The notes under the pieces: model-generated
The model's input: the letters and a program-made list of their open reading frames with translations, nothing else
What the model was told of the DNA's origin: nothing
The model's database searches: none
Source of the DNA: Hydrogenophaga sp. A37
Lineage (GTDB): Bacteria; Pseudomonadota; Gammaproteobacteria; Burkholderiales; Burkholderiaceae_C
Assembly (NCBI RefSeq): GCF_002001205.1
Contig: NZ_MUNZ01000069.1
Location: 1-50,596, forward strand
Reading direction: 5' to 3'
Length of the DNA stretch: 50,596 nucleotides
Shown: positions 37,449-46,785 of the stretch, piece by piece
How the letters are laid out: the number at the start of each line of letters is the position of its first letter
How positions within the stretch are numbered: position 1 is the first letter of the stretch
Program-made: the position numbers and the translations under genes

Positions 37449-39857
37449 ATGCATGTCCTTAATTTGCAGGCCACCGCAGTGGTCGCCAAAAACTCGATCG
37501 CTTTCGTCGAGCAGGTGTTTTCGCTGTACGAGGCACGTCGACCGCTGGTAACGGTGAAGAACGAAGCTCAAGCCGAGAACCTGTCAGGCATCACCATTGA
37601 CCGCTGCATCGTTCCCGAGGAGCAGTCGGGCTGGTTTGCGGCTCAGCATGCCCTGATTCACGACGATCTCCCCGCGCAGGTCACCTACACCTCAGGAACC
37701 GAAGGCCAACCGAAAGGCATCCTGCTGACCTACGCCAACCTGGCGGACGCTGCTGAGCGAATCATCGAACAAATGCAGATGACCGCAGACATCCGTGAGT
37801 ACGTGGGTGTACCGGCCACCTTCAGCTTCGGCATGGCGCGCTACCGGGCCATCAGTGCCGTCGGCGGGCGGGCCTACCTGTCTCCTCGCGGTTTCGATCC
37901 CCTCGAACTGGCACGCATGCTCGCCGCCGGTGAGGTCAATGCGCTCTCAGCGGTGCCCACTTTGCTTCGCATCCTGTTGTCCGCGCCCGAAGTGATCGGT
38001 GAGGCGGGCCAGCACCTACGCTGGATGGAAATCGGCTCGCAGCACATGACTGCGGAGGAAAAGCGCCGCGTTAGAGAGCTGTTCCCCCATGCGCTCATCG
38101 TGCAGCACTACGGACTGACCGAAGCCTCGCGCAGCACCTTCCTTCAGGTTTCCGACGCACCCATGGATCTGCTGGGATCCGTCGGACGACCCATTGGGCG
38201 GACCGAAGTGCAGCTCAGCACGGACAGCCGCATCCGGATTCGCGGACCGCATGTCGCGAAATCACGCATCGATGCCGACGGTTTGCATGACTTGCTGGAC
38301 TCGGACGGCTGGTTGCAGACGAACGATCTTGGCCACATGCGGGATGGCCATCTGTTTTTCGATGGCCGGGCGGACGACCTGATCAACTGCGGCGGCCTGA
38401 AGATCGTTCCCGACCAGCTTGAAGAGCGCATTCGCTCCCGTCTGGAACCGGGTGCGCAGATTGCGGTGGCGAAAATTCCTGATGCTCAACGCGGCGAGGG
38501 CATCTTGGTCGCGGTGCAAACCGATCCATCCGGAACCAAGCGAATGCACGATGTGGCGATGGCCGCGTTGCGAGACATGGGAATCGAGGCCGGCAGCTCG
38601 CTGCAGGTCATGGCGGTGGATGCCATACCCGTCACTGGCACAGGCAAAGTGCAGCGAAGTGTGCTCGCGGCGCAGTTCATTTCACAACGACCCGCTGCGG
38701 GTCCCACCGACACCCACTTGCCCGCCGGCAAGATCAACGACGTGGTGTCCTTGTTCAAACACGAATTCCCTGGTCAAACGGTTCAGCCGGAAGATACCTT
38801 CGAGTCTCTTGGGGGGGACTCGCTGCATTACATACAGTTCTCCCTGAGTTTCGAGCAGCGGTTTGGACCGTTACCAATGGGTTGGGAAAAGCTCAGCGCT
38901 TCAGATTTACAACGCCATATCGGCACGGGAAGCAAGTCCATTTGGCGCCAGCTGGAATCGATCACATTTGCGCGCGCGTTTTTCATCGTCTGTATCGTGG
39001 CTTTGCACACAGATGCATTTGTCTACAGCCCAAACTGGGGGGCGGCGTATTTTTTGGTTTTGCTTGCGGGTTATTCAGTCACCCGCTTTCAACTGCCTGA
39101 AATCATCCGCACCGGGAGCATCCGAACCTTGCTTGGAACCATTCAGCATGTGGCAATACCGACCATTCTCATCGTTGCATTTTTGCAGTTGGTCACCAGA
39201 AAATTTGAACTGTCACAGCTGCTGCTGATCTCCAACTTTCTCGATCCGGAGACGCTAAAAGGGTTTCTCTTTTACTTCATTGAGATATACACACAATTGC
39301 TGCTGCTCGCTGCATTGATGTTCTCTTTCGCGCGAGTGCGAGAGTCGTTCCGTGTGCGTCCGCTGATCAGCGCACTTGTCCTGCTCGCAGCAGCAGTCGC
39401 TTTCCGTCAAGTTGTCGAAATGCTCTGGGACGCCGATTACAACTACAGGCGAACGCCATGGAACTATGCATGGGCCTTCTCCCTCGGCATCGTTCTGGCG
39501 ATTGCGAATGATTTGCGCACCCGGCTCTTGGCTTTGGCCGTATCGATCGTGCTGGCGTTGTTCTTCTGGGGTCCAACCACTGCCGCCTTCTACGTGGGTG
39601 GTGGCTGCGCACTCGTGTTGTTCGTGCGAGCCTTCTCCGTGCCTGCACCGGCCAAGGTGGTGATTTCGGAGATCGCGGGGGCCTCGCTGTTTATTTTTCT
39701 CAGCCACGAAGTGATGATATCCATCGTGACCAAATTGTTCGGCGAGAACAAACCATGGTTGTCGCTGATTTTGGCAATCGCTGCTGGCGTCGCCCTGACC
39801 CATATGTATGCGTGGTCAAAACGCAGATTCGTGCGATTGGTGAGTTGGGCCCAATAG
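37449..39857 (+). CDS. Fusion: compact AMP ligase - carrier protein - membrane acyltransferase 3
   Basis: 802 residues. A shortened ANL-type ligase comes first: P-loop TYTSGTEGQPKG at 79-90 (full-length ligases have it near residue 150-190), YGLTEAS, NDLGHM, ADDLINCGG and the C-terminal Lys400 in GTGKVQR. A stop 17 codons upstream excludes a much longer N-terminus. A carrier domain follows with Ser458 in LGGDSLHY. From about 505 to the end are some ten transmembrane helices starting FARAFFIVCIVALHTDA with His520, typical of acyltransferase family 3. Ligase, carrier and membrane transferase in one chain mirror DltA, DltC and DltB of D-alanylation. Probable role: activate an acyl or amino acid, load it on the carrier, and transfer it to the polysaccharide at the membrane. 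The substrate is unknown. Confidence 0.88.
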   Translation: MHVLNLQATAVVAKNSIAFVEQVFSLYEARRPLVTVKNEAQAENLSGITIDRCIVPEEQSGWFAAQHALIHDDLPAQVTYTSGTEGQPKGILLTYANLADAAERIIEQMQMTADIREYVGVPATFSFGMARYRAISAVGGRAYLSPRGFDPLELARMLAAGEVNALSAVPTLLRILLSAPEVIGEAGQHLRWMEIGSQHMTAEEKRRVRELFPHALIVQHYGLTEASRSTFLQVSDAPMDLLGSVGRPIGRTEVQLSTDSRIRIRGPHVAKSRIDADGLHDLLDSDGWLQTNDLGHMRDGHLFFDGRADDLINCGGLKIVPDQLEERIRSRLEPGAQIAVAKIPDAQRGEGILVAVQTDPSGTKRMHDVAMAALRDMGIEAGSSLQVMAVDAIPVTGTGKVQRSVLAAQFISQRPAAGPTDTHLPAGKINDVVSLFKHEFPGQTVQPEDTFESLGGDSLHYIQFSLSFEQRFGPLPMGWEKLSASDLQRHIGTGSKSIWRQLESITFARAFFIVCIVALHTDAFVYSPNWGAAYFLVLLAGYSVTRFQLPEIIRTGSIRTLLGTIQHVAIPTILIVAFLQLVTRKFELSQLLLISNFLDPETLKGFLFYFIEIYTQLLLLAALMFSFARVRESFRVRPLISALVLLAAAVAFRQVVEMLWDADYNYRRTPWNYAWAFSLGIVLAIANDLRTRLLALAVSIVLALFFWGPTTAAFYVGGGCALVLFVRAFSVPAPAKVVISEIAGASLFIFLSHEVMISIVTKLFGENKPWLSLILAIAAGVALTHMYAWSKRRFVRLVSWAQ

Positions 39858-39872
39858 AGAAAAGGCCGCAAT

Positions 39873-39911
39873 GGCACGGCGCGTGCCGCACCCGGGGCAC
39901 CCGGTCCCCGG
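39873..39911. terminator. Two GC hairpins between convergent genes, possible bidirectional terminator
   Basis: Stem 1 is GGCACG (39873-39878) with CGTGCC (39882-39887); stem 2 is CCGGGG (39892-39897) with CCCCGG (39906-39911). They lie in the 177-base gap between converging transcripts. No T-tract follows on either side, so Rho-independent action is doubtful. Confidence 0.35.
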
Positions 39912-40034
39912 CAGCCCCGTGGGCGAAATTTATCCTCTTTGTGGCGCAAACCCCAGCGTGATGCAGTCGCTACCGGCGTTGATCGCCGATGGTGCACGGC
40001 ACGGCCTGTTCGCTTGACGGGTCACGGATCTTCG

Positions 40035-41150
40035 TCACGCAGACGCTCTGCCGTACGGATCCTGTTTTGTTCCGGTGAGTCCGGGGTGCCAACCACTCAT
40101 CCGCCAGGCCAGGCGAGCCTCGGAAAAGCGGCCTTGGCGGTCTTGTGCGTGTCTGGCGTTCATGTTGAACCGTTGCAGCGTGTAGAGACCGGCTCCCCGA
40201 GCGTTGCTGCCCCACTGGGTGGTGACGGCGGCGCGATAGCCGGCCTCGCGCACCAGCGCCACTGATCGCTCATCGGTAGAGCCATTGGGATAGCAGAACG
40301 TGGTGATGGGCGAGCCCAGAGCGGATTCGAGCTTCAGCTTGGAGCCTGCAATCTCCGCCCGCAGCTCATCGGCCGTGCACTGCGGCAGGAGCGCATGGGA
40401 GTGCGAATGGCTGCCGATCTCGTGACCGCGAGCAATCAGGTCTTTCATTTGCGCCACCGTCATGAAACCGTCCCAACTGTGCCGCGCAGGCGGCGGCAGC
40501 ATTGTCTGGGCTCGCAGCATCCAGTCTTCACGTTGCGCAGGGCTCCACTGTTTGGTCGCTTCGAGTGCCACCTCGACAGTGGTGTGGCCGACCGAGCGCT
40601 CGAGGTCCCCGCCAGACTTCAATTTGGCCAGCAACTCACCAGCGCCCTTGAGCTGTGAAGGGTCGGGCAACACGGCTTGGTGGGTCAGGTGAGAGGTCAG
40701 CCAAGCGACAGAAGTGGCCATCGCGTCATGCCACAGCGGCGCCTGGTTCTCCAGGATTTGACTGGGTACGTAGAAGCTGGCGGTCACCCCATGTCGTTCC
40801 AGGACGGGGAGCGCGTTCTGGTAGTTGTCGAGTTGACCGTCATCGAAGGTGACGGCCAGAAGTGGTGGACCGGCGTCGCGGTTCTGGCCCCAGAGTTCGA
40901 GCGCCGAATTGAGCGACAGGCATCGAAAGTGACGGGTCACGAACTTCAAGTGGGCGTCCAGTTCGTCCGGTGTGACGGCCAGCCCTGGCAATGGGTAGCG
41001 TTGACGTTGTGGCTCAGTGAGCACCCGGTGAAAGGTGATGATGGAAAGCCGCTGGTGCAGTCGCGCTTCGGGCGCCGTCAACCGAAAACGAGAAAGGACC
41101 TGACTGCAAGTGTCGCGCGCCAAGGCCTTGAATGAAGCAATGGCACTCAT
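40035..41150 (-). CDS. Polysaccharide deacetylase (NodB family)
   Basis: 371 residues from ATG 41150 (GAAGG upstream); the frame stays open further 5' but that part has no family features. NodB motifs are LAVTFDDGQLDNYQNALPVL (about 99-118, with the metal-binding Asp-Asp) and HEIGSHSHSHALL (about 243-255, the H-x3-H metal site), then FCYPNGSTDERS (about 281-292). No signal peptide, so it may act in the cytoplasm or on lipid-linked intermediates, as in other GT-associated deacetylases. It would remove N- or O-acetyl groups from a sugar such as GlcNAc. Last gene of the four-gene minus-strand operon. Confidence 0.92.
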   Translation of the reverse strand: MSAIASFKALARDTCSQVLSRFRLTAPEARLHQRLSIITFHRVLTEPQRQRYPLPGLAVTPDELDAHLKFVTRHFRCLSLNSALELWGQNRDAGPPLLAVTFDDGQLDNYQNALPVLERHGVTASFYVPSQILENQAPLWHDAMATSVAWLTSHLTHQAVLPDPSQLKGAGELLAKLKSGGDLERSVGHTTVEVALEATKQWSPAQREDWMLRAQTMLPPPARHSWDGFMTVAQMKDLIARGHEIGSHSHSHALLPQCTADELRAEIAGSKLKLESALGSPITTFCYPNGSTDERSVALVREAGYRAAVTTQWGSNARGAGLYTLQRFNMNARHAQDRQGRFSEARLAWRMSGWHPGLTGTKQDPYGRASA

Positions 41151-41304
41151 GGTGCGACGACCTTCGCTGGAGCTTGCCCGTCGCGCGCAGGCAAACGCCC
41201 AAAGTACTTCCCTTCGTCCTGTGCCATGCCATCGGGCATGCGGTTGTCTGACTGGGGTTGGAACGCTGATGTGCCCCAGCGCGGCCAGAAGTCGATGTTC
41301 GCGA

Positions 41305-42519
41305 TCATGCTTTTGCCCCGGAGAATGGTTCGAAGACCTGCTTGAGTTGCTGTGCCGAACGATCAACGTCATGCCTGTCGAGCGCTCGTGATCGGGCCGC
41401 ATGCCCCATGGCTTGAAGCTGTGGAACATCTGCCTCAAGACACCGTCGCATCGCAGCCGCGAGCTCCATCGCATTGCCCGGCGCCACGAGCCATCCGTCC
41501 TGCCCGTCGCGCACCAGTTCGGGCACACCGGCCACGCGAGTGGCGATCACCGGTCTCGCGCAAGCCATGGCCTCCATCAGCACCACCGGCAATCCCTCGG
41601 CAAAGCTGCTAAGCACGAGTGCGCGAGAAGCTTCAATTTCCTTGCGAACGGTGGCACCCGAAATCCACCCCGTGATCCGGACCAGATCGGCCACACCACG
41701 CGCTGCGCAATGGCGTTCGATCTCTGTTCTCAGCTCCCCGTCACCCGCCAGCACAAGCTCGGCATCCACGCCCTGGCGGCGAAGCTCACTCAACGCATCA
41801 ATCAACACGAACTGGCCCTTTTCCGCGCTCAGTCGACCGACGCAGACAAATCGCCGAACCGCATTGAACCCCTGGGCCGGAACGTCACGGTATCCCTCAT
41901 CAAGTCCGCAATGCACCACCGAAATCTTTTTCCAGTGAGGCGGATCCACCCAGCGACACAGTTGACTCCGCCCATATTCACTGACGGCGACAACGTGCGC
42001 AGCGCGACGGACCTTTTCGGGGATGCCGATGAACCGAGCGGCATCCGTCTCCACCGTGCCGTGTGCCGTGAAGCTGAACGTGCCCCCGTTCAACTGCGCG
42101 GCGAGCATCGCAACCGCCGCCGGATTCGAGCCAAAGTGCGCATGGAGGTGAGGCACCTTGCTCTGTTCCATCCAGTTCCCCACAATGCAGGCTTCGACGA
42201 AGTAGGCCAAGTGATGGACCAGGCCGCGATCAGCCCGACGGGACAATCGCAGCGCACTGAACGCAGCACGACCAAAAGCCACCGGACGCCGCACCAGCGC
42301 CCGCAGGACATGTGCAGTCGTCGCGATCAAGCCTGCGCCCAGCACATACCGTGTGCGATTCAACTCCTCGACATCGGCGGAATCCGGACTCCCGTCAGAG
42401 GGGCCGCGGATCGCGAATCGAAGCACTTCGACACCCTGCCTCTCCAGCGCCGCAATCTCACGACGGATAAAGCTGTGACTGACCTTCGGGTACTCGCTGA
42501 TCAGGTACGCAATCCTCAT
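41305..42519 (-). CDS. Family 4 (GT-B) glycosyltransferase, EPS-locus type
   Basis: 404 residues. The ATG overlaps the asparagine-synthase stop (ATGA) and has GGAG 9 bases upstream. Start RIAYLISEYPKVSHSFIRRE and HLHAHFGSNPAAVAML (about 121-136) are typical of GT4 members in EPS loci; FVCVGRLSAEKGQ (about 220-232), LVLAGDGELR, ITGWIS and SFAEGLPVVLMEAMA (about 304-318, E-x7-E donor motif) form the GT-B C-terminal domain. Such GTs accompany PEP-CTERM/EPS clusters with an asparagine-synthase homologue, as here. Sugar not predictable. Confidence 0.92.
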   Translation of the reverse strand: MRIAYLISEYPKVSHSFIRREIAALERQGVEVLRFAIRGPSDGSPDSADVEELNRTRYVLGAGLIATTAHVLRALVRRPVAFGRAAFSALRLSRRADRGLVHHLAYFVEACIVGNWMEQSKVPHLHAHFGSNPAAVAMLAAQLNGGTFSFTAHGTVETDAARFIGIPEKVRRAAHVVAVSEYGRSQLCRWVDPPHWKKISVVHCGLDEGYRDVPAQGFNAVRRFVCVGRLSAEKGQFVLIDALSELRRQGVDAELVLAGDGELRTEIERHCAARGVADLVRITGWISGATVRKEIEASRALVLSSFAEGLPVVLMEAMACARPVIATRVAGVPELVRDGQDGWLVAPGNAMELAAAMRRCLEADVPQLQAMGHAARSRALDRHDVDRSAQQLKQVFEPFSGAKA

Positions 42520-44474
42520 GACGAAAGCTCCATCGAAAGACCCTGTCGACGCGCCCACACCGCCAGTGCATAAAGGCACCAGATGCGCGTCCAGTACAGA
42601 CCCGGCGCGCCAGACCGATAGGCCTGCCAGAGTTCTGCCACCCCCTGCGGCGAAAGGCCGACGCTCGCCATCAAGCTGCGGTCGGTCAGAACCGCATCCA
42701 CCTCTGCGCCCAGCGCGCCACGCAACCAGTGATCGAACGGCAACTCAAAGCCTGACTTCGGCCGATCGAACAGCGCCGGATCCAGCCCTCGGAGCCCCGC
42801 ACGGCGCAGCATCGCCTTCGACCGTACCGGGTGGAACCGCGTGTCGTCCGGCACGGCTGCAACGGTTTCGAGCAACTGCTGATCGACCAGTGGCAGGCGC
42901 ATCTCGATCGACGCCGCCATGCTCGTCGAGTCGGCGTCGCGCAGCAGGCGCTCTCCGAGAAACAGTCGTTGCTCAAGCGCGGCGATCGCCGCCAGATCGG
43001 TCCGTCCCGCTGTCTCTTCGCGGAGCACGGTGACCATCTCTGGCGGCAAACCGACATAGCCGTTCCCCAATCCGTCAGCGGCGGTTCCCAGCAATCGGCG
43101 ATGGGTTTCAGGGAGAAACAACGCATACGCACACTGGTAGAGCGCGAGCCGGTCGTCTCGCGCAGCAACCATCGTCGGCAGTTTTGCCCAGCGCGTCTGC
43201 GGCGGGAATGGGCCTTCGGCGGGCGCCTTCCACGCCGCAAATGATCTCGCCGCCATGTTCCGCAATCCCTCCGGCATGAACCCAAGGCGACGCGACCAGG
43301 CAGCCATCGCAGGAAGGTCGCGAAACGACGTGTATCCACCGAACATTTCGTCACCGCCGCTGCCCACGAGCGCCACCTTGAAACCGGCCTGTGCCACCGC
43401 CTGCGACATGAAGAACGAGTTCAAGCCGTCGAAGCTCGGTTGATCAAGGCTGCCAACCGCCTCATCCAGTCGGTCGAGAAAGTCTTCCTGTCGCAGCACG
43501 ACCTCATGATGCTGCGTGCCGATCGCCTTCGACACGGCGCGCGCGATGTCACCCTCGTTGCGCTCCTGTTCGGTGAACGCCAGTGTGAAGGAGTGGACCG
43601 GGTCACGCGACACGCGCTTGGCCACATTGGCGACCGCGGAGGAGTCAACCCCACCTGAAAGAAACACCCCGAGCGGCACGTCAGAAGCAAGATGGCGTCG
43701 CACGCTGTCCTCTAGCGCCAGTGAAACATCCTGGTCAGTCGCAGACCCGGAGCAGGGGAGTTCGGCCTGGGTCCAGTAGCGCTTCCGCTGCAGCTCAATA
43801 CCGTCCTGCGCATAGACCCGCATTTCGCCCGGCAAGAGCGATTCGATGCCGTCTACGATGGTCTCGGGCGCGACGGTGAACCCGTTCCAGACGACGCTCG
43901 CCACGGCGGAAGACCGCAGTCGAGGTTTGTGCAGCAGGCCCGAGCGCAGCAACGCACGAACCTCCGACGCGAACGCGAAAGACCATTCACCCGCAGGATC
44001 AGGATTGCGCGCAAAGTACAGGGGCTTGATCCCCAGCGCGTCGCGCGCCAGCAGCAGCTCGCCGCGCCGCGGATCCCACAGCGCGATCGCAAACATCCCG
44101 CGCAGCTCCCGCACCGCGTCGAATCCCCTCAGGCTCAAAAGGCGCAGCATCGCGGCCGTGTCGCCAGTTGACCAAAGGGTATGGCCCTGCGCTTCGAGAG
44201 AGCCCCGGATGTTGAGGTAGTTGTAGATCTCACCGTTGAGCACGGCGACATCGCCACGCTGCGGATCCACCATCGGTTGCGACGCGGCCGTCGACAGATC
44301 AAGGATCGACAGTCGCCGATGCCCCAGCATGACGCCCCAGCCACGCGCATCGGCCGGGCCCATCCACAGGCTGTCACCGTCAGGTCCGCGATGCGCCATG
44401 GCATCCGTCATGCGTCGCAGTGCAGCGCGATTCGCCTCACCAACCCGTCCAACAATTCCAGCAAGGCCGCACAT
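42516..44474 (-). CDS. asnB: Asparagine synthase (glutamine-hydrolysing)-type amidotransferase
   Basis: 652 residues from ATG 44474, which places the nucleophile Cys2 directly after the start Met (MCGLAGIVG). The class II glutaminase domain (about 1-210) has MAHRGPDGD, LGHRRLSILD and LNGEIYNY. The synthetase domain has the PP-loop LSGGVDSSA (about 270-278) and GSGGDEMFGGYT. Length and architecture are normal for AsnB homologues. In EPS loci such homologues probably amidate a sugar carboxyl (for example a uronic acid) rather than make asparagine; this is inference from context. The start overlaps the preceding GT2 stop by one base and its own stop overlaps the GT4 start. Confidence 0.93.
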   Translation of the reverse strand: MCGLAGIVGRVGEANRAALRRMTDAMAHRGPDGDSLWMGPADARGWGVMLGHRRLSILDLSTAASQPMVDPQRGDVAVLNGEIYNYLNIRGSLEAQGHTLWSTGDTAAMLRLLSLRGFDAVRELRGMFAIALWDPRRGELLLARDALGIKPLYFARNPDPAGEWSFAFASEVRALLRSGLLHKPRLRSSAVASVVWNGFTVAPETIVDGIESLLPGEMRVYAQDGIELQRKRYWTQAELPCSGSATDQDVSLALEDSVRRHLASDVPLGVFLSGGVDSSAVANVAKRVSRDPVHSFTLAFTEQERNEGDIARAVSKAIGTQHHEVVLRQEDFLDRLDEAVGSLDQPSFDGLNSFFMSQAVAQAGFKVALVGSGGDEMFGGYTSFRDLPAMAAWSRRLGFMPEGLRNMAARSFAAWKAPAEGPFPPQTRWAKLPTMVAARDDRLALYQCAYALFLPETHRRLLGTAADGLGNGYVGLPPEMVTVLREETAGRTDLAAIAALEQRLFLGERLLRDADSTSMAASIEMRLPLVDQQLLETVAAVPDDTRFHPVRSKAMLRRAGLRGLDPALFDRPKSGFELPFDHWLRGALGAEVDAVLTDRSLMASVGLSPQGVAELWQAYRSGAPGLYWTRIWCLYALAVWARRQGLSMELSS

Positions 44475-45370
44475 CAGGACCGCCCCATCAGTTCGCGGGT
44501 GGCACGGGACTTGCCGACGAGCAGTGCGCGTTGCTGATAGGCACGCAGGAAACGCCGAAACTCGGGGTTTTCGTAACGCGGCTTGCGTTGCAGCGCCGCT
44601 TTCAGCCAACCCCACAGCATCGCAGCGCTGCCCATCACGTAGGGCTTCTGGTTCACGCGGGACAAGGCGCTGGCCGCCATGAACAGGAACCCGGTGCCCA
44701 TGAAGTACTGACCGTAACCGTGGCGCATGCGGCCGGTGAAAATGCTGTCCTGGCTGGACCCCATGGGTCGCAAGTGCACGAAGCGCAACGCCGGATCATC
44801 CCAGCTGCAGGCGATCCAGCCCTTCATGCGGCATTGATGGCAGTCAATGCCGTCCCACATCACCTCACGAACGAACCCGCCGATCGCCTCAAAACAGCTG
44901 ACGCGGTAGAACTTTGTCATGCCCAGTGACGTTTCATCGCCGTGGCGCTCTGGAATGAGTTCACCGCCCTCCTCCACATAGGCCTTGCCGCTGCAAGTCG
45001 CGATGCGCGGGTCCTCGGACATGCGTTGCATCAGGATCTCGAAGTACCGCGGCGGCAGCCGCAAGTCCAGATCAAGCTTGCACACGAACTCATAGTCACT
45101 CGGATTGATCGCCCCATACCCCGAATAGAACGCATCGACGACACCCGGCCCCACAGCACGATGGCCACGGTCCTGGCGCGTGACAATCTCAATCCAAGGA
45201 TGGCGGGCGGCGTATTCCGCCAAGATCTGCGGCGTGGCGTCGCTCGATCCGTCATCAACAATGACCCACTTCGCGGGCAATTGGGACTGGCCGACGACGG
45301 TATCCAGCGTCTGGCGCATGTAGTGCGCCTCATTGCGGCACGGCGAGATCAGAACATAGCGCTGGGTCAT
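44474..45370 (-). CDS. Family 2 glycosyltransferase
   Basis: 298 residues. GT2 features: YVLISPCRNEAHYMRQTL (about 5-22), WVIVDDGSSDAT (about 35-46), CKLDLDLRLPPRYFE (about 96-110, DXD-like) and WDGIDCHQCRMKGW (about 170-183, acceptor/base region). A hydrophobic stretch at about 225-250 may be membrane-associated. First gene of a minus-strand operon of four (GT2, amidotransferase, GT4, deacetylase) facing away from the lipoprotein genes. It probably adds a sugar that the following enzymes modify. No good ribosome site is visible upstream. Confidence 0.9.
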   Translation of the reverse strand: MTQRYVLISPCRNEAHYMRQTLDTVVGQSQLPAKWVIVDDGSSDATPQILAEYAARHPWIEIVTRQDRGHRAVGPGVVDAFYSGYGAINPSDYEFVCKLDLDLRLPPRYFEILMQRMSEDPRIATCSGKAYVEEGGELIPERHGDETSLGMTKFYRVSCFEAIGGFVREVMWDGIDCHQCRMKGWIACSWDDPALRFVHLRPMGSSQDSIFTGRMRHGYGQYFMGTGFLFMAASALSRVNQKPYVMGSAAMLWGWLKAALQRKPRYENPEFRRFLRAYQQRALLVGKSRATRELMGRS

Positions 45371-46785
45371 ATCAATTTAGGTCGCAGAACGGTAGAAGGA
45401 CTCAGCACGCACCCAAGCCGACTTCTTACACGCGTAAATCCCTGAAGAAGCAGCATGGAACACAAGAATGCCAGACGGCGGAGAGACGGCCCCTAAGGCC
45501 GGAACCCGTGATTCGGTCGACGGGTGAGGTCCATACCTACTCACGCCGTAGGCTCAATGGTAAAGGTAACAGTTTTCTGCTGCCCCGGCGCCAAAGAATC
45601 TGGAAGCGTGTCGGACGGCGACGATCACCGCCTTCAATCACGGGCATCGCCTTGCACGTGCCTTGGGCGTTGGCCCCTGACGAGCGCTGGCGAAAAATGG
45701 CCGAGGATGAAACGGCGGTGACCTCCTCAATTCGGGGGGAAACTGCGCAATAGCACCATTGGGCAAAAAATTGGATCAAGACACTGACCTAAGACAGGAA
45801 TTTCAACGATTGACCAATACATGCCACTCAAAAAAATCCCATCGATTGCACGCTACAGACGATCAATGAATCGGTCAAACGCGATCAGATTGATGCCGGC
45901 GAGAGCGAAGTCAAACCAGAACGCACAAGGCCGACGAGCTTTTCAAGTTACCAAGCACTTTTCCAGTACATGTACAACTGGGACCGCTGTTGAGATCGAG
46001 CCATCGGTGGGCCGCATGGGCGCCTGGCCAAAACCGCCAACGGCTGGCCCAGGCCAAAGTGGTTCACCGCAGGCCCTGGCAGATACGAGCGCCCATGGCG
46101 CCGACAACGCGGGAAGGATGCCCGTGGTCAACGAGAACAAGCCATCTGGCCCCCATCAGCCACATCTAGGGGGCAGAAGCGGCGAGTTACCAATAGAAAT
46201 CATCAGTAAGCTTTTCTTGTTACACACCTGACTTCACCCAACGGGTCGCTCATCCACCGGACAGAGGCGAAACTTGCGCGGAGCCCTCCGTCGACTCCGT
46301 CGATGTTGGCCAACAAAAGGCGGTCAAGATCGCACATATAGTTACACGCATTAACCTATTGCGGCGAAGTACCCGTTTACGCAGACCCGCTTACGCATTG
46401 ATACCCCGCTGAATCGGTGGTTTCATCCGCCTGTCCTTTACGATCTTTACGGCCGATGGCTCTGCGAGTGACACTGATTTCCTACCCGCGCTTCAGCCAG
46501 TTTGTCCGGAGGCCTATGCGACGGGCATGGCGCCCGATACTCAACGAGCAACATCCTGATCAATTCCATGAACACGCCATTGACTTCCGTGACTGCTTCT
46601 AAAGCATTCATTTCTGTCACTTTGTTCGCTTGCATTCTTGTTTCTCACGCATCGGAGTGGTGGCGTTGACGCTGCTCCTGGTGAGCCCCCCCAATCCCAG
46701 AATCGTGATGAGGCGGCTGCCAAGCTGCCTTCACGCTATGCCCATGTCCGCGATAAAGCCGGTCAACACGCTCCAAGAAACAAGC
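45371..46785. other. Long divergent non-coding region
   Basis: About 1.4 kb between the minus-strand GT2 operon and the plus-strand lipoprotein gene. Open frames occur (for example 45821-46231 plus) but have irregular composition, no ribosome site and no recognisable motif. It must hold two divergent promoters; I could not identify boxes with confidence. A stretch at about 45548-45566 resembles a tRNA D-arm but no tRNA can be folded around it. Confidence 0.45.

Noticed and set aside
41151..41528. Upstream extension of the deacetylase frame
   Set aside because: The extra 126 residues have no family similarity and overlap the GT4 coding end; ATG 41150 has a ribosome site and a normal family start.
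45548..45566. tRNA-like D-arm sequence
   Set aside because: No T-arm GTTCGAATC-type element, acceptor stem or anticodon stem can be found at the right distance.
45821..46231. 136-codon open frame on the plus strand in the divergent region
   Set aside because: No recognisable motif, no ribosome site and uneven composition; treated as non-coding.
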